A stretch of DNA of 64,000 nucleotides from CAYVQE01 sp964454005 (GTDB lineage Bacteria > Myxococcota > B64-G9), in assembly GCA_964454005.1 (NCBI GenBank), contig CAYVQE010000017.1, positions 1 to 64,000 of the forward strand, written 5' to 3'. Under the pieces are notes generated by a model, which worked only from the letters and a program-made list of their open reading frames with translations, searched no databases and was not told where the DNA came from. The position numbers were made by a program, and so were the translations under genes. How positions within the stretch are numbered: position 1 is the first letter of the stretch; every line of letters starts with the position of its first letter. Shown here piece after piece: positions 41,263 to 50,001 of the stretch.

Positions 41263-43680
41263 CTACTGGGTGCACCAGGCGCCGATGCCGAACCACTGGC
41301 ACTGCATGCTCTCGGGGCACATCGGCTCGGCGGCCTGCCGGTCGCAGCTGACGGTACAATAGCTACCGGCCATGTCCGGCGCGCAGGTGCCGTCGGGCTG
41401 ATCGGGCAGCCCGCAGCTGTCCTGCATGGTCTGGCAATCTTTGCCCATATCGCGCATGGCCGCGCAAGTGGTCACCGCCTGGGTGTTGTGGGGCCGGCAC
41501 TGGCCGCCGACGTTGCCGGCCTGCACGCAGGTGTAGCCGGCCGGACAGGGCGCGTTGTCGCCGCAGGCCAGGCCGCAGCCGCGATCGATGACCGCGCCGG
41601 CCTCGTCCTCGTAGCTCAGGCAGAGGTCGGCCTCACCGCCGCACTGGACGTCGTCGCTGCAAGGCTCGCACAACCCGCGGCCGCTGCCGGCCATGCAGAC
41701 GTGGGCGAAGGGATCGCAGACCTCGCCGTCGGCGCAGTGTTCGTCTTCCAGGCACTCGACGCAGACGTTCTGCTCCAGCCAGCAGTAGAAGGGCTCGTCA
41801 GCGCTGGCGCAGTCGCCGTCGTCCAGGCACTCCACGCAGACCTTGTTGTCGAGGTCGCAGACCAGGCCCTGCTCGTCGCACAGGTGGGTATCGCCGGCAT
41901 AGCACTCGACGCACTCGCCCGGATCCACGCTGGTGTCGCAGACCAACCCGCCACCGCACTGCCAGTCCTCCTCACAGGTGCGCAGGCAGGTGTGACTGTC
42001 GAGGTCGCAGATCTGGTTGCCGAAGCAGTGATCATCGCTGGTGCAGTCGACGCACTGGTGCTGCTCGATCCAGCAGTGCTGGCCGCCGTCGCAGTCGTCG
42101 TCGGCATTGCAGCCCTCGACGCACTGGCCCTCCTGGCAATAGGTGCCGGCCGGACAGTCGCGGTCGTCGCGGCAGCCGGGCTGGCACTGGTCATCGATGC
42201 AGATCTGGCCCAGCTCGCAGTCGGCGTCGCTCTGGCAGCCGCGCACGCAGTGGTGGTCGACGCAGACCTCGCCGGCCGGGCAGTCGGCGTCCTCGATACA
42301 GCCCTCGACGCACTGCATGGCCTCCTGGTCGCAGAACCAGCCGGGCTGGCACTGGTCGCTGTTGCGGCAGCCCTCGATGCACTGGTTGTCCTCGCAGATC
42401 CAGCCCCACTCGCCCATCGATAGGCAATCCTCGTCGGTGCGGCAGCCTTCGATGCACTGGTTGTCCTCGCAGATCTGGCCCGGCTGGCACTCGGCGTCCT
42501 CGGAGCACCAGGCCTCGCAGACCCGGTCCACGCAACGGAAGCCTTCGGGGCAATCGGCGTCGTCCAAGCACTCGACGCACAGCCCGCTGTCGGTGTCGCA
42601 GACCATGCCCGGCCCGCATTGTTCGTCGTTGCGACAGGCCCGCTGGCAGCTGCCCTCGGGCGTGCAGACGTGGGTCTCGGGGCAGTCGCCGTCACCCAGG
42701 CACTCGACGCAGCGGCCCGGCTCGCCGTCGCTCACGTCGCACAGCAAGCCCTGCGGGCAGTCGCGCTCGGTGTAGCAGCCGGCGGTGCAGATCCCTTCGA
42801 GGCACACCGAGCCCAGCGGGCAGTGGGCGTCCAGCAGACACTCGGCGCAGACGCCGGCTTCGGTGCAGTAGGGCCGGTCCGCCTGCTGGCAGTCCTCGTC
42901 GGTGCTGCACTCCGGCTCGCTGACGCAGGCGAAGTCCGAGCCGCAGACGCCGCTTTCGCAGTCGGCGTCGTCCAGGCACTCGACGCAGGTGCAGTCCGGG
43001 CTGCAGCGCGGCTGCTCCGGCGGGCAGTCGGCGTCGCCCTGGCAGTCGCCGGCGGGCTCGCAAGCCCCCGCGACGCACACGGTGCAGACGCCGCAGTCGG
43101 CGTCTTCCAGGCAGTCGACGCACATGCCGGTCTCAGGGTCGCAGCGTCGGTCGCCCTCGCAGTCGGTGTCGGTATCGCAGACAGCGCCCTCCAGGCAGCT
43201 ACCCTCGACGCAGACCTCGTCCTGGCCGCAGTCGCCGTCCTCGGCGCACTCGACGCACAGCCCGCTGTCGGTGTCGCAGATCGGGGTGGGGTCTTCGCAG
43301 TCGTCGTCCGAGCTGCAGCCCGGCCGGCAGACGTGGTCGACGCAGCGCTCGCTGCGGGCGCAGTCGCCGTCGTCGCGGCACTGCCAGCACTCGCCCGAAT
43401 CCTCGTCGCAGTAAGCGCCGTTGCAGTCCTCGTCGGAGCTGCATCCGCTGACGTCCTCACAGCGGCCGTCCTGGCAGGTCTTGCCCGCAGCGCAGTCGAC
43501 GTCGCCGTCGCAGTCGCGCGACTGGCACAGCCCATCGAGGCATTGCTGGTCAGCGCCGCAGTCGGCGTCGGTCAGACAGGAGTCGGCCGCCGCCCGTGAG
43601 TCGTCGCAGCCAGCCGCAGCGGCCAGCATTCCCGCCAAGATCAAACATGCCAACATCTCGAACCGGATCGCGCCCTTCAT
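41263..43680 (-). CDS. Giant cysteine-rich lipoprotein with Dickkopf-like repeats
   Basis: 805 residues from the ATG at 43680 with GGAAAGGAG upstream. The lipobox is AAAGC with Cys25. Almost the whole mature protein is a series of short units of the pattern CxxDxDCxxGxxCxxxxC (for example CSEDAECQPGQICEDNQC), about thirty of them, with more than one hundred cysteines. The C-terminal 130 residues are different (CGGEADLCLSYEDEAG, then GYTCVQAGNVGGQCRPHNT and the final CPESMQCQWFGIGAWC) and may fold separately. Surface-anchored and disulfide-stabilised by inference; function unknown. It lacks the MopE-type aspartate loops of the 24-28 kb genes. Confidence 0.85.
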   Translation of the reverse strand: MKGAIRFEMLACLILAGMLAAAAGCDDSRAAADSCLTDADCGADQQCLDGLCQSRDCDGDVDCAAGKTCQDGRCEDVSGCSSDEDCNGAYCDEDSGECWQCRDDGDCARSERCVDHVCRPGCSSDDDCEDPTPICDTDSGLCVECAEDGDCGQDEVCVEGSCLEGAVCDTDTDCEGDRRCDPETGMCVDCLEDADCGVCTVCVAGACEPAGDCQGDADCPPEQPRCSPDCTCVECLDDADCESGVCGSDFACVSEPECSTDEDCQQADRPYCTEAGVCAECLLDAHCPLGSVCLEGICTAGCYTERDCPQGLLCDVSDGEPGRCVECLGDGDCPETHVCTPEGSCQRACRNDEQCGPGMVCDTDSGLCVECLDDADCPEGFRCVDRVCEAWCSEDAECQPGQICEDNQCIEGCRTDEDCLSMGEWGWICEDNQCIEGCRNSDQCQPGWFCDQEAMQCVEGCIEDADCPAGEVCVDHHCVRGCQSDADCELGQICIDDQCQPGCRDDRDCPAGTYCQEGQCVEGCNADDDCDGGQHCWIEQHQCVDCTSDDHCFGNQICDLDSHTCLRTCEEDWQCGGGLVCDTSVDPGECVECYAGDTHLCDEQGLVCDLDNKVCVECLDDGDCASADEPFYCWLEQNVCVECLEDEHCADGEVCDPFAHVCMAGSGRGLCEPCSDDVQCGGEADLCLSYEDEAGAVIDRGCGLACGDNAPCPAGYTCVQAGNVGGQCRPHNTQAVTTCAAMRDMGKDCQTMQDSCGLPDQPDGTCAPDMAGSYCTVSCDRQAAEPMCPESMQCQWFGIGAWCTQ

Positions 43681-43846
43681 GGATCCCGCTCCTTTCCGCC
43701 GCCGCCGGCGCCCGGCGGCCGGGTCACGCGTGGATACCCCATACTAACCCGCCACCCCGAACGCGGCAAGGTCCCTTTCGGTCGACATTTTATGGTCATC
43801 TGCGGCAATATGGAGCCACGGGCGGGGTGGAAACGGAGAGCACAGC
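43681..43846. other. Divergent intergenic region of the cysteine-rich and PHP-domain genes
   Basis: 166 bases serve both divergent genes. GC-rich near the minus-strand start, with CATACTAACC (43739-43748) as a possible minus-strand -10 region, and AT-richer towards the plus-strand start, with ATTTTATGG near 43787. No clear -35 pairs. Confidence 0.35.
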
Positions 43847-46486
43847 ATGGATCGATCTGCAAAAACTGGCAGTGGCCTGGCGCTGTTCACCGGGTTGCTG
43901 CTGGCCTGCTGCGGCGGCAGCGGCGGTGGCGCCGATGGCGGCGGCCAGCGGCTGCCGCTGGACGAGCGGTTGGGCCCCGGCCAGGTGCGCGCCGGGGTGA
44001 TCGAGCATGAGGCCGAGCTGCTCGCCGGCCCCGAGGCCCACGGCTGGCTGGGCGACTACAAGCTGTACAACGATCGGGTGGCCTTCATCGTGCAGAGCCC
44101 GGACGCACCGCGCGGCTGGGGGCCTTACGGCGGCAGCCTGCTGGACGCCGATTGGATCCGGCCCGAGGGCGAGCCGGGCGACGAGTGCTTCCAGGAGCTG
44201 TTCGCTCAGATCGACGTGCTGGGCGTCGCGCCCACCGGCGCCGAGCTGGTAGCCGACGGCTCGGCCGGCGGGCCGGCCCAGGTGCGCATCCACGCCGAGC
44301 ACCGCGGCATCCCCCTGGTCGACGCGGCCACCAACGGCGCGCTACAGCCGGCCGACCTGGAGATCGTCCAGGATTACCTGCTGGCCGCCGACAGCGATCA
44401 CCTGCTGGTGCGCACCAGCCTGCGCACCCGCTCGGGCCCGGAGCGCGAGTTGACCGTCGGCGATCTGGTGCTCAACGGCGATCGCACCGTGGACTACATC
44501 CCCGAGCGCGGGCGCTTCGAGGGCGACCTGCCGGCCGGCGAGCTGGGCTACTTCCTGGGCGCCAACCGCAGCGGCTGCACCCTGTACACCGGCGCCGGCG
44601 GCCCCATCCGGCCGGCGTTCTCCATCCAGGGCATCACCCCCATCAACGTCGGCCAGGGCACCGCCCCGGCGGCCCGCGGCGGCAACGCGCCGCTGAAGGT
44701 CGAGCGGGTGCTGTTCGTGGGCCGCGGCGGCGCCGACGACTGCCTGCGCAAGTTGCGCCGGCTGCGCGGCAGCGCAGCCGACAGCGGTACGTTGACGGGC
44801 GTGGTGCGCACCAGCGCCGGCGATGCCGAGGGCGAGGTCTCGGTGCAGGCCTTCGACGTGGAGGCCGAGCCCGGCGCCGACTGGGCCAGCCAGACCTACA
44901 CTGACGCCGCGGGCCGGTTCGCGCTGGAGCTGCCGGCCGGTCGCTACGCGCTCACCGTCCAGGCCCCGGCCCGCCAGCCGGTCACCAGCGATGAAGTCGC
45001 GGTGACCGCCGGCGGCGCGGCCGAGCGCGACATCGAGGTGCCGGCGCCGGCGCTGTTGGCCTTCAGCTGCAGCGGCCGCGACCGCGACGGCCAACCGACC
45101 GGTCCCATCCCCTGCAAGCTATCGCTGCAGCCGGGCCCGCTGGCGGCCATGGATGCACCGGTCGAACGCGGCAGCCTGACCTTCGCCCTGGGCGAGGCTG
45201 AGATCGCCGCCCCGCCCGGCCAGTGGACGGCCACCCTGTCGCGCGGCTGGGAGTACTCCATCTCGCGCCAGGAGGTCGAGCTGCAGCCGGGCGGCCGGGT
45301 CGAGCTGAGCGCCGCGCTGACCCGCCAGGTCGACACCGACGGCTGGATCGCCGCCGATCTGCACAACCACTCCACCCGCTCGGCCGACTCGGAGTTCGAG
45401 CTGCTCGACAAGCTGCGGGCCAACATGGCCGAGGGGCTGGAGTTGATGGTGGCCACCGATCACGACTGCCAGACCGACTTCGGCCCCTGGCTCGAGTTGC
45501 TGGGCCGGCAAGAGGGCGCCGAGGTGCAGCGCTGGCTGCGCACCGTGGTGGGCAACGAGGTCTCGCCGCTCTATGGCCACATGACCGTCTTTCCGCTGCC
45601 GGTCCACCCCACCGGCTGGCACTACTGGGACATCCCCTGGGTGCGTTACAGCGACGGCCGCTACCAGCGCCACCTCGAGTTCCCCGAGATCTGGCAACGG
45701 GCCCGTGAGCTGGGCGCGGCCGTGATCAACGTCGCCCACCCCACCCGCAGCTCGGGCTGGTTCTCCTACCTGGGCTATGAGCCGCCCGCGGAAATGCCCG
45801 AGCTCGAGGCACTGCCGGCCGAGAAGTGGGGTACCGGCTTCGACACCATGGAGCTGCTCAACAGCGGCTCGGTCGACGTGATGATCGAGGAGCTGGTGCC
45901 GCTGTGGAGCCATCTGAACAACCGCGGCCTGTTCAAGACCGCGGTCGGCGTGTCGGACAGCCACCACCGCAACGCCGAGTCGGGCTACGGCCGCACCTTG
46001 ATCGCGGTCAGCGACGATGACCCGGCCACGCTGGATCTGGACGAGGTGTGGCGTGAGCTCAAGGCCGGCCGCGCCCTGGTCGGCGGCGGGCTGCTGGTGA
46101 CCATCGACGCCGCCGGTGCCGGGCCCGGCGAGCTGGTCAGCGCGGCCAGCCCGGTGCGGGTGCGGGTGCGGGTGGAGGCCGCCGACTGGGTGCCGCTGGA
46201 TGAGGCCCGGCTCAGCCTGCTGGTCGACGGCCAGTCGGTGGCCGACGCCGGATTGGCCGCTGCGGGCGAACTCGACCCGCAGCAGCCGGCGCTGCGGTTC
46301 GACGACACCTTCGAGATCGCGCTCGACGGCGATGCCTGGATCGCGGCGCTGGTCGCCGGCGGCCCCGGCGAGCGGCTGGATCCGGTGATCCGCGGCGGCC
46401 GCGCGGTGGGTCTGACCAACGCGGTGCGCATCGACGCCGACGGCGACGGCACCTTCACGCCGCCGGCCCACCAGCCCGGCTTATGA
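43847..46486 (+). CDS. CehA/McbA-type PHP-domain lipoprotein (metal-dependent hydrolase)
   Basis: 879 residues. The signal peptide ends in LLACC, giving a lipidated Cys. Residues 45-300 form a conserved beta domain of unknown role. A carboxypeptidase-regulatory-like domain follows (about 315-395, GVVRTSAGDAEGEVSVQAFD). The C-terminal part is the PHP-like CehA/McbA domain with metal ligands in ADLHNHSTRS (about 503-512), ATDHDCQTDF and VGVSDSHHRNA. Relatives hydrolyse carbamates such as carbaryl, but the native substrate here is unknown. Its stop overlaps the start of the aminomutase-family gene in an ATGA. Confidence 0.87.
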   Translation: MDRSAKTGSGLALFTGLLLACCGGSGGGADGGGQRLPLDERLGPGQVRAGVIEHEAELLAGPEAHGWLGDYKLYNDRVAFIVQSPDAPRGWGPYGGSLLDADWIRPEGEPGDECFQELFAQIDVLGVAPTGAELVADGSAGGPAQVRIHAEHRGIPLVDAATNGALQPADLEIVQDYLLAADSDHLLVRTSLRTRSGPERELTVGDLVLNGDRTVDYIPERGRFEGDLPAGELGYFLGANRSGCTLYTGAGGPIRPAFSIQGITPINVGQGTAPAARGGNAPLKVERVLFVGRGGADDCLRKLRRLRGSAADSGTLTGVVRTSAGDAEGEVSVQAFDVEAEPGADWASQTYTDAAGRFALELPAGRYALTVQAPARQPVTSDEVAVTAGGAAERDIEVPAPALLAFSCSGRDRDGQPTGPIPCKLSLQPGPLAAMDAPVERGSLTFALGEAEIAAPPGQWTATLSRGWEYSISRQEVELQPGGRVELSAALTRQVDTDGWIAADLHNHSTRSADSEFELLDKLRANMAEGLELMVATDHDCQTDFGPWLELLGRQEGAEVQRWLRTVVGNEVSPLYGHMTVFPLPVHPTGWHYWDIPWVRYSDGRYQRHLEFPEIWQRARELGAAVINVAHPTRSSGWFSYLGYEPPAEMPELEALPAEKWGTGFDTMELLNSGSVDVMIEELVPLWSHLNNRGLFKTAVGVSDSHHRNAESGYGRTLIAVSDDDPATLDLDEVWRELKAGRALVGGGLLVTIDAAGAGPGELVSAASPVRVRVRVEAADWVPLDEARLSLLVDGQSVADAGLAAAGELDPQQPALRFDDTFEIALDGDAWIAALVAGGPGERLDPVIRGGRAVGLTNAVRIDADGDGTFTPPAHQPGL

Positions 46487-47532
46487 GCCGGTCCCGCCAG
46501 CACTGGCGGCGGGTGCTGGCTGCCAGCCTGACCGATCCGAACAGCCTGCCCCTGCCCGAACGGGCCCGGCGCCGGGCGGCGCGCGCGGCCGCGCGCTACC
46601 CGATGCGCATCCCGCCCGGGCTGGCCCGGCGCATCGACTGGTCCAACCCGCGCTGCCCGATCCGCCGCCAGGTGCTGCCGGATCCGCGCGAGCTGGCCGC
46701 CGGCGGCGCGGCCGACCCGCTCGACGAGGAGCGCTTCTCGCCCGCGCCCGGGCTGGTGCGCCGCTTCGGCGACCGGCTGTTGGCGCTGGTGGCGAGTTCC
46801 TGCCCGGTGCTGTGCCGCCACTGCAACCGCAAGCGCATGTGGTCGCGCCCGCAGCGGCCGGCCGACGCCGAGGCGCTGGGTCGGTCGCTGGCGGGCAGCG
46901 GCCGGGTGCGCGAGGTGATCCTGTCGGGCGGCGAGCCGCTGCTGCTGGGCGATGGCGCCCTGGCGGCGCTGCTCGCGGCCGCCCGCTCGCGCCCGGGCGT
47001 GGAGTTGGTGCGCATCCACTCGCGGGCCCCGGTGGCCTTGCCCGAGCGCATCACCCCGGCGCTGGCCCGGCTGCTGGCCCGCCACGGGCCGCTGTGGTTC
47101 GTCACCCAGGTCAACTGCGCGGCCGAGATCGACGCCGACGTGCGCCGGGCCTTCGATCGGTTGCGCGCCGCTGGGGTGGGGCTGCTCAACCAGGCCACCC
47201 TGCTGCGCGGGGTCAACGACTCGCTGCGCGCCCAAGTGGCGCTGGGCCGGGCGCTGGTGGCCGCCGGGGTCAAGCCCTACTACCTGTTCCAACTCGACCG
47301 GGCGGCCGGCACGCTGCACTTCCAGGTGCCGCTGCAGCGCGGCCTGCGCATCATGGCGCGGCTGCGGGCCGGCCATTCGGGCCTGCTGGTGCCGCACTAC
47401 ATGGCCGATCTGCCCGGCCGCGGCGGCAAGGTCGAGCTGGCGCCCGACGCCGTGCTGGGCTTTGCCGACCGCGGCACCTGGCTGCGCGGCGCCGACGGCC
47501 GGCGCCACTTCTACCCCGACCCCGAGTTCTGA
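46483..47532 (+). CDS. Lysine 2,3-aminomutase/EpmB-family radical SAM enzyme
   Basis: 349 residues, overlapping the PHP gene by four bases. The radical SAM cluster motif is CPVLCRHC with Cys107, Cys111 and Cys114, followed by ILSGGEPLLL. Aspartates aligned with lysine-binding residues occur in FQLDRAAGTLHF and YMADLPGRGGK, and the last motif carries the PLP lysine. The N-terminal RYPMRIPPGLARRIDWSNP resembles EpmB, which makes beta-lysine for elongation factor P. Length fits EpmB or a short KamA. No epmA or efp is nearby, so which reaction it serves is open. Confidence 0.87.
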   Translation: MSRSRQHWRRVLAASLTDPNSLPLPERARRRAARAAARYPMRIPPGLARRIDWSNPRCPIRRQVLPDPRELAAGGAADPLDEERFSPAPGLVRRFGDRLLALVASSCPVLCRHCNRKRMWSRPQRPADAEALGRSLAGSGRVREVILSGGEPLLLGDGALAALLAAARSRPGVELVRIHSRAPVALPERITPALARLLARHGPLWFVTQVNCAAEIDADVRRAFDRLRAAGVGLLNQATLLRGVNDSLRAQVALGRALVAAGVKPYYLFQLDRAAGTLHFQVPLQRGLRIMARLRAGHSGLLVPHYMADLPGRGGKVELAPDAVLGFADRGTWLRGADGRRHFYPDPEF

Positions 47533-47572
47533 ATCAGGCTCCGGGCGATGCGACGGCCGCGGTGCCTCGGAA

Positions 47573-48415
47573 CTACTCCTCGTTTTCCGGCCTGGGCGGC
47601 GGTGGGATATCGGGCGGTGTCAGATCCGGCTCGTCGTCCGGCGGCGTCGCAGACGGCGCGATGCCCGACAGGTGCTCGGGCCGGATGATGCCCTTGAAGA
47701 TCTCGATCGGCACCGGGAAGACCACGGTGGATGCGTTCTCGGTCGCGATCTCGGCCAGGGTCTGCAGGTAGCGCAGCTGCAGCGCGGCCGGCTCGCCCTG
47801 GAGGACGCTGGCCGCCTGGGATAACTTCTTGGAGGCCTGGAACTCGCCGTCGGCGTGGATCACCTTGGCCCGCCGCTCGCGCTCGGCCTCGGCCTGCCGC
47901 GCCATGGCGCGCTGCATCTCGTTGGGCAGGTCGACGTGCTTGATCTCGACCTTGGCCACCTTGACCCCCCAGGGGTCGGTGTCCGCGTCCAGGATGGTCT
48001 GCAGCTCCGCGTTGAGGTGGTCGCGCTTGGTCAGCAGGTCGTCGAGATCGACCTGGCCCAGCACCGAGCGCAGCGTGGTCTGCGACAGCTGCGAGGTGTT
48101 GTAGAGGTAGTTGTCGACCTCCAGGATGGCCTTGTCCGGATGCACCACCCGCATGAACACCACCGCGTTGACCTGCACCGTGACGTTGTCGCGGGTGATG
48201 ATGTCCTGCGGCGGCACGTCGCGGGCGATGGTGCGCAGGTCGACCTTGACCATCTGATCGACGAACGGAATGATGAAGCGCAGGCCGGGATCCTTCATGC
48301 CGGCGTACTTGCCCAGCCGAAAGATCACCCCGCGCTGGTACTCGTACAGGGTGCGCAGGCCCATCAAGATGAACAGGACGATGACACCGCCGACGATGCC
48401 GAGTATGGGTCCCAT
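47573..48415 (-). CDS. SPFH/band-7 protein, slipin type
   Basis: 280 residues with AGGAGGAAT ahead of the ATG. An N-terminal membrane segment (ILGIVGGVIVLFILMGL) is followed by the SPFH domain (YEYQRGVIFRLGKYAGMKDPGLRFIIPFVDQM, then RDNVTVQVNAVVFMRV and VDLDDLLTKRDHLN), a coiled coil (MQRAMARQAEAERERRAK) and a proline-rich tail. Slipins form membrane scaffolds and are substrates or partners of NfeD-type proteases, whose gene lies directly upstream. The pair is a classic operon. Confidence 0.93.
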   Translation of the reverse strand: MGPILGIVGGVIVLFILMGLRTLYEYQRGVIFRLGKYAGMKDPGLRFIIPFVDQMVKVDLRTIARDVPPQDIITRDNVTVQVNAVVFMRVVHPDKAILEVDNYLYNTSQLSQTTLRSVLGQVDLDDLLTKRDHLNAELQTILDADTDPWGVKVAKVEIKHVDLPNEMQRAMARQAEAERERRAKVIHADGEFQASKKLSQAASVLQGEPAALQLRYLQTLAEIATENASTVVFPVPIEIFKGIIRPEHLSGIAPSATPPDDEPDLTPPDIPPPPRPENEE

Positions 48416-48471
48416 GGATATTCCTCCTAAGCGCTCGAATTATCGTTCACAGCGATTTCGACGTCACCCAA

Positions 48472-48492
48472 GCCCCGCGCCTCCGGCGGGGC
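48472..48492 (-). terminator. GC-rich hairpin between nfeD and the slipin gene
   Basis: GCCCCGC (48472-48478) and GCGGGGC (48486-48492) pair around a seven-base loop, nine bases after the nfeD stop on the minus strand. A T-rich run is missing, so it may attenuate or protect transcripts rather than stop them. Confidence 0.4.
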
Positions 48493-48501
48493 CCACCGCG
48501 C

Positions 48502-50001
48502 TCAGCCCGCGGGCTGCTGCGGCTTGACCTCCAGCTTCATGCCCGGCCGCAGCCCGATCACCTCCACCCGGGCGCCCTTGGCGATCGGCGCCTCGCTGAC
48601 CGCGCTCCACCACTCGCCGTGGACGAAGACCTTGCCCCCGTCCGGGCCGATGTCGCTGCGGGCCTCGCCCCGCTCGCCCACCATGCCCTCGGCGCCGGTG
48701 CGCACCTTGCCGCGCTGGGTGCGCACCACGAAGTAGCCCACCAGGATGAACATGCCGGCGAAGGCGATCGCCGCCGGCAACAGCACGCTCCAGTCCACTT
48801 GCATGTCCGGGTCCAGGTAATGGGGTTGGCTGCTGGGGTCGACCAGCAGGATGCCGCCCAGCACGAACAGGCCGGCGCCGGCCAGCGCCAGCAGGCCGTA
48901 GCTGGTGACGAAGGCCTCGGCCACCATCAGCCCGATGCCCACCAGCACCAGCAGCAGCCCGCCGATGTCGACCGGTAGAATCTTGAGCGAGATGCCGGCC
49001 AGCAGCAGACAGATCACCCCCACCCCGCCGGGCAGGATCAGGCCCGGGTGGTAGAACTCCATGGCCAGGCCGCCGAGGCCGAGCAGGATCAGGATCATCA
49101 ACAAGTTGGGGTTGGCCAGGGCGGTCCAGACCTTCTGCTTCAGCGACATGTCCCAGCGCGCGATCTCGGCGCCGCGGGTCTGCAGCAGCACCCGGGTGTT
49201 ATTGTCGAGTTGCACCTCGCGGCCGTGGATCTCGGCCAGCAGCTCGTCGAGGTCCTCGGCCACCAGGTCGATGACGTTTTTTTCCAGCGCCTCGTCCTCG
49301 GTGGCCACCAGCGACTCGCGCACCGCCTTCTCGGCCCACTCGGCGTTGCGCCCGCGCTGCTTGGCGATGGAGACGATGAAGCCGACCACGTCGTTGGTCG
49401 TCTTCTCGCGCATGATCTGCTTCTGCTGTTTCTGCTCCTCGGTCTGCTCTTTCTGCTGCTCTCCGCCCATGTCCGGCACCATCTGCATCTGCACCGGGTG
49501 GGCGGCGCCGATGCGGGTGCCAGGCGCCATGGCGGCCACGTGGCCGGCCATGGTGATGAAGGTGCCGGCCGAGCCGGCGTGGGCGCCCTTGGGGGTGACG
49601 TAGACCGCCACCGGCACCCGCGAGGCCAGCATGGCCTTGACGATGGCCTGGGTGTCGGCCACCGCCCCGCCGGGGGTATCGAGCTCGATCAGCACCAGGC
49701 CCAGATCCTCGCGTTCGGCCCGGGCGATGGACTCGATCACATACTCCTCGACCCCGCCCATGATGACCATCTCGCCGGTCAGATCCAGTACGGCCACCCG
49801 AGCCGGCAGCTGCCGCACCTCTGGCGCCTCTTGTTCCTCGCCCGCGGCGGCATCCCCGGCGGCCGCCTCCTTCGCAGCGGCCGGATCCGCGGCCGGGGCC
49901 GCGTCCTGGCCGGCGGCCAGCGCGGCCAGGCCCAGCCAGGCGAAAATCCCCACCAGGGCGGCGCCGCGCAGGCGCCGGCCCCATCGGCGCATGCGCCTCA
50001 T
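48502..50001 (-). CDS. NfeD-type membrane serine protease (long form)
   Basis: 499 residues from the ATG at 50001, which overlaps the stop of the uracil-DNA glycosylase gene in an ATGA. A signal peptide ends near AAG at residue 31 and an Ala-rich acidic stretch follows. The ClpP-like domain (about 65-260) has LDTPGGA, Ser144 in KGAHAGSAGTFIT and Lys225 in AEKAVRES, the Ser-Lys dyad of this class. Several membrane helices (about 300-425) precede the C-terminal OB-fold (GMVGERGEARSDIGPDGGKVFVHGE). Long NfeD cleaves slipin in related systems, and the slipin gene follows. Confidence 0.93.
   Translation of the reverse strand: MRRMRRWGRRLRGAALVGIFAWLGLAALAAGQDAAPAADPAAAKEAAAGDAAAGEEQEAPEVRQLPARVAVLDLTGEMVIMGGVEEYVIESIARAEREDLGLVLIELDTPGGAVADTQAIVKAMLASRVPVAVYVTPKGAHAGSAGTFITMAGHVAAMAPGTRIGAAHPVQMQMVPDMGGEQQKEQTEEQKQQKQIMREKTTNDVVGFIVSIAKQRGRNAEWAEKAVRESLVATEDEALEKNVIDLVAEDLDELLAEIHGREVQLDNNTRVLLQTRGAEIARWDMSLKQKVWTALANPNLLMILILLGLGGLAMEFYHPGLILPGGVGVICLLLAGISLKILPVDIGGLLLVLVGIGLMVAEAFVTSYGLLALAGAGLFVLGGILLVDPSSQPHYLDPDMQVDWSVLLPAAIAFAGMFILVGYFVVRTQRGKVRTGAEGMVGERGEARSDIGPDGGKVFVHGEWWSAVSEAPIAKGARVEVIGLRPGMKLEVKPQQPAG

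Noticed and set aside
41263..43680. CRISPR-like or satellite array suggested by recurring TCGACGCA-type blocks
   Set aside because: The repeats are codon-phased, imperfect and encode the cysteine units of one long reading frame; there are no unique spacers of constant length.
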